DNA from: JAUZQZ01 sp964624255
GTDB lineage: Bacteria; Pseudomonadota; Zetaproteobacteria; Mariprofundales; Mariprofundaceae
DNA: 12,331 nucleotides
Direction: 5' to 3'
Assembly (NCBI GenBank): GCA_964624255.1
Contig: CAZUWV010000044.1
Span: 1-12,331 of the forward strand
Positions 1 through 5,038 of the stretch are shown here, piece by piece (position 1 is the stretch's first letter; each line of letters starts with the position of its first letter). Below the pieces are notes generated by a model that was given only the letters and a program-made list of their open reading frames with translations, ran no database searches and was not told where the DNA came from. A program made the position numbers and the translations under genes.

Positions 1-55
1 ACAGCTGCGTGTGAGAGATGTGCAGCTTAAACTCGGTATGTTTCTGTCTTGACAT
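1..55. repeat. Left arm of long inverted repeat (IS-end-like)
   Basis: Positions 1-55 are the reverse complement of 11181-11238 apart from two substitutions and one 3-base indel. The repeat may continue left of the window. The right arm is preceded by a TGGACCCT-type sequence that looks like the tip of an IS3-family end. The left arm lacks that tip: homology stops at 55 and unrelated sequence begins. The likely reading is two diverged, oppositely oriented copies of one insertion-sequence end on either side of the metabolic genes. The IS3 assignment is inference; the repeat itself is directly visible. Confidence 0.8.
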
Positions 56-146
56 CAAAATTCGTATTAGCCCGCAGATGAAACGGAAAGTTCATTTATA
101 TTATGTGCCGAATCTATAGTGATTTATTGTAATAGCCTCCTTTTCC

Positions 147-199
147 ATGTCCCCCCCCGTATGCAAAGGGGACATTACTACTTTGCTTTGGACTGACAC
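147..199. repeat. Insertion-sequence end debris
   Basis: Positions 165-199 match 4862-4891 in the same orientation (AAAGGGGACATTACT, then GCTTTGGACTGACAC), with a 6-base indel in the middle. The copy at 4862-4891 lies just outside the start of an ISNCY-type transposase remnant, so this is probably another end of the same element type. Positions 147-154 (ATGTCCCC) are the reverse complement of 168-175, so two facing tips may lie here about 13 bases apart, separated by a run of C. No transposase sequence accompanies this copy. Confidence 0.55.
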
Positions 200-213
200 A
201 GCAACTTTTAGAC

Positions 214-242
214 TTGACCCATCCTTTGCGTACCTCTATACT
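214..242 (+). promoter_or_regulatory. Predicted sigma70-type promoter for module A
   Basis: TTGACC at 214-219 and TATACT at 237-242 are separated by 17 bases, close to the sigma70 consensus. Transcription would start near 249, giving a leader of about 97 bases before the coding start at 346. The promoter begins 15 bases after the IS-end-like repeat (165-199), so it may have been created or exposed by the rearrangement there. Predicted from sequence only. Confidence 0.55.
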
Positions 243-345
243 ACTAAAATCGATAAAGTCATTTCTTCACCCCAAGTTTTAGTGGAAAAATGAGCATATA
301 TTGATAGGTGAAATCATCCTAATTATGGATACGGAGAACGATATT

Positions 346-1437
346 ATGAACGCCAGACCACAACAGAAGGTTGGGGTGATATTTAAATCGTACGAACCAC
401 TAGCCTTAATGCAAAAATACGCCAGGCAGGCCGAGTTATCTAATATGACAGGTGGCTTCTGGATTGCTGAGGCCTATCACTGGTTCCGTCAGTATGAGCT
501 TGAATCCCGTGGCTGTTTTGCTACTTTGGCGGCAGTAGCGATGGCGACTAAAAACATACCCATCGGCCTTGGTATTACCTCACCTTATGTTCGACATCCC
601 ACAGTCCTTGCATCCGAGGCGTCAGCCATTGATGAGCTTACTGGTGGACGCTTCATCATGGGCCTCGGCGCGGGGATGGTGGGAGTTAAGTACCTTGAAT
701 ATGATATTGGTGAAATGAGGCCAGTACCGGTTCACCATGAAGCGATGGATATAATGCGTCGTGTCTTTACTGGAGATGCCTTTGAATACAAAGGAAAGTT
801 CTTTGAATCCAGGATGCCAGGGTACGAGCGTGCAAAGGCCGGTCTGCGTACTGAGATACCGATCTATATTGGCGCAACAGGCCCGTATATGCAGCGGTTG
901 GCTGGTAAAGAGAGTGATGGAATGTTACTAGCAGGACTGACCTCTCCTGCCTTTGTAAAATATGCTCGAAACAATATGATGAAAAGTGCGGAAAAGGCAG
1001 GTCGTAGCCTACCCCCTGATTTCCCCGTCGGTGGTGTCATCCTTTGTTCCTGTTCCCGGGATGGCGACAAGGCAAGAAACGCGGCGCGATCGTATACAGG
1101 AACCTATATTGTTAACAAAATAAAGAATATAAAGAATGATGTAATTCTTGCAGGTTCAGGGCTACCGGATGAAGCTTGGAAACCGTTCAGGGCGGCAATC
1201 GAGGAAGGGACTGATGATAACGTCACACATCTGGTTACTGACGAGATGATGCGTAAATTTACCGTTATTGCGGGGAACTCTCAAGATTGTTTAGAGATTG
1301 TACAGGAGTTGATAGATGCCGGACTGAATTTACCGCTTTTAGAGGTTGTCGGTAACACCGAGGAGGACTGCCTTGAAACTATCCGTTTGATGGGCAAGGA
1401 AGTGGTACCCAATCTTAAGCCGGCTATTGTCGCATAA
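346..1437 (+). CDS. LLM-class (luciferase-like) oxidoreductase, probably F420-dependent
   Basis: The 363-residue protein belongs to the bacterial luciferase-like TIM-barrel superfamily, on the side of methylenetetrahydromethanopterin reductase (Mer) and other F420-dependent enzymes. Visible signatures are GLGITSPYVRHP (about 74-85), TGGRFIMGLGAG (99-110) and PIYIGATGP (172-180), followed by the usual LAG..SDGMLL. Length is normal for a single-domain cytoplasmic member. The frame is open from a TTG at 301 and has an ATG at 325, but ATG 346 is preferred because GGAG lies 9 bases before it and the family alignment begins at about that point. It is the first gene after the promoter at 214-242 and is followed 11 bases later by an FAH-family gene. 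F420 use is inferred from family resemblance and from the F420-reductase homologue at 10360-11043. FMN is the alternative cofactor. The substrate is unknown. Confidence 0.85.
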   Translation: MNARPQQKVGVIFKSYEPLALMQKYARQAELSNMTGGFWIAEAYHWFRQYELESRGCFATLAAVAMATKNIPIGLGITSPYVRHPTVLASEASAIDELTGGRFIMGLGAGMVGVKYLEYDIGEMRPVPVHHEAMDIMRRVFTGDAFEYKGKFFESRMPGYERAKAGLRTEIPIYIGATGPYMQRLAGKESDGMLLAGLTSPAFVKYARNNMMKSAEKAGRSLPPDFPVGGVILCSCSRDGDKARNAARSYTGTYIVNKIKNIKNDVILAGSGLPDEAWKPFRAAIEEGTDDNVTHLVTDEMMRKFTVIAGNSQDCLEIVQELIDAGLNLPLLEVVGNTEEDCLETIRLMGKEVVPNLKPAIVA

Positions 1438-1448
1438 GGTGTTGGATT

Positions 1449-2405
1449 ATGAAATTAGCAACCTTCAGGATCAAGCATACGGGTTTAACGACTATTGGTG
1501 GCTATGTCCGTAGTAGTTACGTTGATCTTGTCACACTAGCCGATGGCTCTCTACCGGATAATATGATAGAGCTACTCAAAGCTGGAGATGAGATGATGAC
1601 AATGGCTAGAACTCTGCTGGATGAGGCTGACTCTAGATTAGCTGATAAGCCAGCAACTGAATTACTTACCTTGGGTGGGAAAAGGTATGTCTATACCGAG
1701 GATGAGGTGGAGCAATTATCACCCGTTCCTTTGCCAGGAAAGATTGTGCATACCTCATGTAACTTTGTCTCACATCTCGCAGAATTAACCACCTGGAAGG
1801 ATCCAGAATGGGCCTCGCACGATTGGGAAAACTTTCATTTTGAGCACCCGACAGGTTTCCTCGAGGCACCTTCATCCGTGGTCGGTAATGGTGCTACCGT
1901 AGAGATTCCAATTTTTACAAAGGAACTTGACTACGAAATCGAGATTGCCATCATCATTGGCAAGGAAGCCTATCGTGTTCCTAGTGATAATGCCTTTGAT
2001 TATGTCGCAGGCTATACCATCTTTAATGATCTCTCTGCACGCGACATCCAGGCCCGGGAACATTCCAACCATGTTATTCTAATGGGGAAGAGCTTCAAGG
2101 GGTCTTGCCCACTTGGTCCATTTCTAGTCACAACGGATGAATTGTCGAATCCACACGACCTTAAAATGAAATTGACTGTTAACGGTGAGTTGCGACAAGA
2201 TGCAAATACCTCCCAAATGTATTACAAAACCAAAGAACTAGTCTCTTGGTGGTCGCATATGGGTTTATATCCAGGTGATGTACTGACCAGTGGTAGCCCC
2301 CCTGGCGTAATCGCCGGTATGAAGGAACCTGTATGGCTGCAGCCAAGTGACAGAATCGATGCAACTATTGCTGAGCTTGGAACACTCACCACATACATTG
2401 GGTAA
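1449..2405 (+). CDS. Fumarylacetoacetate hydrolase (FAH) family protein
   Basis: The 318-residue protein has an N-terminal segment of about 95 residues followed by a full FAH-type catalytic domain. This superfamily includes C-C bond hydrolases, 2-hydroxyhepta-2,4-diene-1,7-dioate isomerases, hydratases and oxaloacetate decarboxylases. The expected divalent-metal ligands are visible: E163 and E165 in DYEIEIAIIIG and D194 in FNDLSARDIQ. KSFKGSCPLGPF (214-225) and the LYPGDVLTSGSPPGV stretch near the end are also typical. The usual N-Y-x-x-H near the active site reads N105-F-V-S-H109. A ribosome-binding AAGGTG at 1436-1441 overlaps the stop codon of the preceding gene, which suggests coupled translation of the two enzymes. 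It probably acts on a cytoplasmic 2-oxo or enol acid made in the same pathway. The exact reaction cannot be chosen from sequence. Confidence 0.9.
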   Translation: MKLATFRIKHTGLTTIGGYVRSSYVDLVTLADGSLPDNMIELLKAGDEMMTMARTLLDEADSRLADKPATELLTLGGKRYVYTEDEVEQLSPVPLPGKIVHTSCNFVSHLAELTTWKDPEWASHDWENFHFEHPTGFLEAPSSVVGNGATVEIPIFTKELDYEIEIAIIIGKEAYRVPSDNAFDYVAGYTIFNDLSARDIQAREHSNHVILMGKSFKGSCPLGPFLVTTDELSNPHDLKMKLTVNGELRQDANTSQMYYKTKELVSWWSHMGLYPGDVLTSGSPPGVIAGMKEPVWLQPSDRIDATIAELGTLTTYIG

Positions 2406-2447
2406 GAGGGTCATAAATCCTGTGATCAAGGCGGTCCATAAGGCATA

Positions 2448-2539
2448 TACTAAGAGGAGGGTATTGATTAGCCGACATGGTTTAATCAAGAAAGAACGGG
2501 GATCTGAGTGAAAATAAGTGCATTAATGCCAGTTAGCCA
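2448..2539 (+). repeat. Dispersed noncoding repeat, copy 1 (upstream of porin)
   Basis: This intergenic stretch aligns along its whole length with 9211-9301. The best-conserved core is GGGTATTGATTAGC-y-GACAT at 2459-2478, followed by shared blocks around GAAAGAACGG and AAAATA and a weaker tail. It lies 70-160 bases before the porin start; the other copy lies immediately before fdhD. No conserved reading frame or strong hairpin is apparent. It could be a leader or operator element, a duplicated intergenic segment, or a remnant of a small mobile element. Confidence 0.6.
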
Positions 2540-2607
2540 ATAGGCACTTTATAGGTTTGAACTAGTTGTATAGCAAACTTCTTTAATTTTTAAATAGGAG
2601 AAGGAGC

Positions 2608-3909
2608 ATGAAAGTAAGCAAGATAGTAGTTATGATCGTATCCGCAGCAATAATCCTGATGGCCTCGATAACCATGGCTTGGGCGATGCAAGTGCCGACT
2701 TCGAAAAGCAACGTAAATCAGCAGGTCAAGAAACTGAAAAAAAGGTTGGACACGCAGCAGCAGAAGTTGAACAAGTTGATGTCAAAAATTGGTCAATTGG
2801 CACCGCATACAAACAAACTCCATGTTGGAGGTGGCGTGATTATTCAGTATCGGAACACGAATTTCGCCGACTTTGACCCAAGAGAGGGGAGCAAGGGTGG
2901 GGACTTTGTATTCAATAGCCTGTTTCTACAGGCTACAGACCAGTATAAGGGCGTATATTTACACACCGAATACTGGTTCACTAACCAGGGTAGTATGCTG
3001 AATCATACGAGGCTAGGGTACAATTTTACGCGAAACTGGAATATGGAGGTCGGCCTACTCCGACGACCATTTGGCATCCTCCCCTTTGCCTATCATGGGT
3101 TCTGGTATGACCTTGCATACTACACGGGTTGGGACGACAGCCAAGAATTAGGGGTGGGCGCTCATTACCACAAGGGACCTTGGGATCTACGCTTTGCTTT
3201 CATGAAGAACAGCTATAACCCCGGATCGGCCAACCGGATGGGCGCTAATTTAACCACTGGCGCCGGCGCACCGGTACCGATTGCGGGAGCTATCGGAGGT
3301 TCAAGTCTGCAGCAGAATGAAATGAACAATGAAGGTGATTTACGCATCGCGTATAACTTTAGCCACGGGAAATTATTTCATGTAAATATAGGTGCTTCCG
3401 GTTCTTACGGAAAGATATACAATAATATCACTGCCAGAAATGGTAGCCGTATTGCGTTGGCAACGTTCATAAATGGCAGTTATGGGCTATGGGGTGCGCA
3501 CCTGGAGGCGATCAATTATCGCAATAATCCGGTTAACCCCTCGGGCCTCAGCGATGACACGGTGCAGATGTCTTATTTTGGACTGAAGTACCTAATACCC
3601 GCCAAGGGCACTATTTATATCGTCGGAGTGTCTCGGACGCTGCTGCTCGGATGGGGACCGTTCAGTGCTGTGACGCTGTTCGATGATTACAGCCTACTAT
3701 CGCGCAGGCATTATGGTAACTACGATCTGGGACCTTATAAGAATGTAGGCAATTCTACGCAAAACACTCTAGGTGCCATGTGGCATGCAGGGCGGTTGCA
3801 AATCTGGACCGGGCTGATCATGGGAAAGAATGCGTCCTTCTCGTTTATGGGGCCAGACAATAATGCGTGGCATAGGCGTTTCAACATAAGCATAGGATAT
3901 TTTTTCTGA
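2608..3909 (+). CDS. Outer-membrane beta-barrel porin with N-terminal coiled coil
   Basis: The 433-residue precursor starts with a Sec signal peptide: a short basic N-terminus, a hydrophobic run to about residue 23, and a probable cut after AWA at 24-26. Residues 34-66 (QQVKKLKKRLDTQQQKLNKL and onward) look like a short coiled coil, as found before the barrel in trimeric porins of the OprO/OprP and related types. From about 70 to the end there are alternating hydrophobic/aromatic strands, and the protein ends in ISIGYFF, whose terminal Phe is the usual outer-membrane assembly signal. A strong AGGAGAAGGAG site precedes the ATG. It lies downstream of two catabolic-type enzymes and 15 bases upstream of a small gene, so it probably admits the substrate of this cluster into the periplasm. 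The specificity is not readable. Confidence 0.85.
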   Translation: MKVSKIVVMIVSAAIILMASITMAWAMQVPTSKSNVNQQVKKLKKRLDTQQQKLNKLMSKIGQLAPHTNKLHVGGGVIIQYRNTNFADFDPREGSKGGDFVFNSLFLQATDQYKGVYLHTEYWFTNQGSMLNHTRLGYNFTRNWNMEVGLLRRPFGILPFAYHGFWYDLAYYTGWDDSQELGVGAHYHKGPWDLRFAFMKNSYNPGSANRMGANLTTGAGAPVPIAGAIGGSSLQQNEMNNEGDLRIAYNFSHGKLFHVNIGASGSYGKIYNNITARNGSRIALATFINGSYGLWGAHLEAINYRNNPVNPSGLSDDTVQMSYFGLKYLIPAKGTIYIVGVSRTLLLGWGPFSAVTLFDDYSLLSRRHYGNYDLGPYKNVGNSTQNTLGAMWHAGRLQIWTGLIMGKNASFSFMGPDNNAWHRRFNISIGYFF

Positions 3910-3924
3910 TTGTAGGATGACCAA

Positions 3925-4146
3925 ATGTCGATGAGTCTGGAACTAGAACTTGAGCGCGCATCTGGTTATGTCGCAATGGCATGGGAGAAGATGGTGGCTA
4001 AGCAAAAAGTTGCTTTGAATGAGAAGATTGAGGACTACGCCTTGGTAACGGTTCCGGAGGAGCAACGCAGGAATGGGTGGGTGCTGTCGTGGATGACGAT
4101 GGGAATCACGACCATCCTGGTGCAGCAACTCATCGGCAGCTACTAA
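3925..4146 (+). CDS. Small protein with one C-terminal membrane segment, function unknown
   Basis: The 73-residue protein begins 15 bases after the porin stop, with AGGATGA upstream of the ATG (a second in-frame ATG lies at 3931). Residues 1-48 are hydrophilic and probably helical, rich in Glu, Lys and Leu. Residues about 52-70, beginning at GWVLSWMTMG, form a single hydrophobic segment that runs almost to the C-terminus, as in tail-anchored proteins. There is no signal peptide, and I recognise no family. Its position suggests cotranscription with the porin. The insertion-sequence remnant begins just after its stop, so it could in principle be a truncated relic, but the good ribosome-binding site and coherent amphipathic-then-hydrophobic layout favour a real gene. 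Confidence 0.55.
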   Translation: MSMSLELELERASGYVAMAWEKMVAKQKVALNEKIEDYALVTVPEEQRRNGWVLSWMTMGITTILVQQLIGSY

Positions 4147-4213
4147 AAAGAGAGGTGGTCCCAATTTCTTGGGCAGTTTGGCAGCGAAATCAGGTGGAAT
4201 CCGAGTTCATGGT

Positions 4214-4625
4214 TCATGCTGCCAAAGCCAAAGATTGAGTGCCCGCATGGGCCTCCTCGGGGTGTACCCGGGGAGGCCCATGCGGGCACTCGTGATTATA
4301 GTACGCGATCCAGCGCCCGATCCCTTTCGTGGCCGCGCGCGGGTGTTCGAAGGCGTTGAGATAAACGCATTCGTACTTGAGCGAGTGCCACAACCACTCG
4401 ATGAACCCATTGCCCATCCAGCGACCCTTGCCGTCCATTGAGAGGGACGGATGCCGGTGGCGGTGAGCATGTGCGATCCACTCCGTGCTCCTGAACTGCG
4501 CACCCTGGCCGGTATTAAATATCCCGGGGCCGGCGGTGGGGGGCGAGCGCCTCGCCCGGCGCATCGAGACAAAAGGCGGTATCGAGCGTATTGGACAGCC
4601 GCCAGGCCAGCACCTTGCGCCTCTC
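4214..4625 (-). pseudogene. IS3-family transposase (OrfB) C-terminal remnant, frameshifted
   Basis: Minus-strand translation gives recognisable IS3 OrfB sequence. RKVLAWRLSNTLDTAFCLDA is read in one frame (about 4620 to 4560). After a frameshift near 4530 the other frame gives IFNTGQGAQFRSTEW, SMDGKGRWMGNGFIEWLW, SLKYECVYLNAFE and GIGRWIAYYNHE. It ends at a TGA at 4216-4214. In the family the second catalytic Asp lies in NTDQGSQF; here it reads NTGQG, so it is lost. The DN before the catalytic Glu has also become GN, while the Glu of FIEWLW is retained. The last part of the frame contains the long palindrome at 4237-4291. It is inactive by frameshift, missing N-terminus and loss of the catalytic residue. 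Confidence 0.8.
4237..4291. repeat. Perfect 20-bp palindrome, long hairpin
   Basis: Positions 4237-4256 are the exact reverse complement of 4272-4291. Inside these arms a T-G wobble (4257/4271) and four further pairs (4258-4261 with 4267-4270) leave a loop of only five bases, so almost the entire 55 bases can fold. It lies within the C-terminal codons of the IS3 transposase remnant. There is no clear run of T on either side that would make it a standard intrinsic terminator. It may still block transcription running from module A into module B. Confidence 0.9.
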
Positions 4626-4844
4626 CTCGGGGATCGCGTTGTTGGGTCGCCGCCTGCGGTGTCGTGACCCCAGACCTGGGGCACCTTGGCTCCGGTAGCG
4701 CTGCACCAGGCGCTTGATCTGACGCATGCTCCGCCCCAACTGTCATGCCGCCATGCCCTGGCCTAACCGCTGCTCCACTACCGCCCGGATCATCCTCAGC
4801 CGATCCACCTCTTTGCGACTCATCGTAATGGGCTCATCCACCAT
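4625..4844 (-). pseudogene. ISNCY-type transposase N-terminal fragment with in-frame stop
   Basis: From ATG at 4844 (or 4823) the minus strand reads MVDEPITMSRKEVDRLRMIR, then VVEQRLGQGMAA, a TGA, and QLGRSMRQIKRLVQRYRSQG, followed by a basic stretch RHRRRRPNNAIPEERR. This is the N-terminal helix-turn-helix arrangement of ISNCY (ISDol1-like) transposases, where an LSxRQxKRLxRRYR recognition helix is followed by SRxRGRPSN. The TGA falls between the first helix and the recognition helix and probably arose from a sense codon such as CGA. The rest of the ISNCY protein is absent, replaced by IS3 sequence in the same frame. Confidence 0.7.
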
Positions 4845-4861
4845 AAGTTCCCCGGTAAGAA

Positions 4862-4891
4862 AAAGGGGACATTACTGCTTTGGACTGACAC
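4862..4891 (-). repeat. Probable terminal end of the ISNCY-type element
   Basis: On the minus strand this reads GTGTCAGTCCAAAGC, then AGTAATGTCCCC, and lies 18 bases before the ISNCY transposase start at 4844, as expected for the 5' end of the element. A near-identical copy is at 165-199 in the same orientation. Assignment as a terminal repeat rests on this position and on the duplication. Confidence 0.6.
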
Positions 4892-4948
4892 TAACATTTG
4901 GGCCTTGCGTAAGAGGGCTGGCTTGATATACCATTAAATAACTGTCTG

Positions 4949-5000
4949 GTTGCCAAAAAGAAGCTGGCAACAAACACCGGAATTTCGGAAGGGATATAAT
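4949..5000 (+). promoter_or_regulatory. Predicted promoter and operator-like inverted repeat before the molybdoenzyme operon
   Basis: A perfect TATAAT lies at 4995-5000, 38 bases before the GTG start at 5039. The -35 position (about 4972-4977, AAACAC) is poor, which would suit an activator-dependent promoter. A 7-bp inverted repeat, GTTGCCA at 4949-4955 and TGGCAAC at 4965-4971, abuts the -35 position and is placed as an activator site would be. The regulator is not identified in the window. Confidence 0.4.
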
Positions 5001-5038
5001 ACCTAGGAAATAGATCGAAGAGGCGCGAGGAGATTCTA

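Larger units (their letters stand above)
4150..4891 (-). mobile_element. Decayed chimeric insertion-sequence remnant (ISNCY-type start, IS3-type end)
   Basis: On the minus strand, a terminal repeat (4891-4862) leads into an ISNCY-like transposase N-terminus (4844 to about 4625). This runs directly into the 3' part of an IS3-family DDE transposase (about 4620 to 4214). The left limit near 4150-4160 is approximate, where a GGTGGTCCCAA-type sequence could be an IS3 tip. The reading frame is broken by an in-frame TGA and by a frameshift, so the element is not mobile by itself. It separates modules A and B. Confidence 0.75.

Noticed and set aside
301..345. Upstream start (TTG 301 or ATG 325) for the LLM oxidoreductase
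   Set aside because: ATG 346 has GGAG at the right distance, and the family alignment begins with the residues after it. The extra 15 residues look unrelated to the family.
4169..4926. Plus-strand open frames of 60-90 codons within the insertion-sequence remnant
   Set aside because: They are antisense to recognisable transposase sequence, rich in Arg/Pro/Ala and show no family motif.
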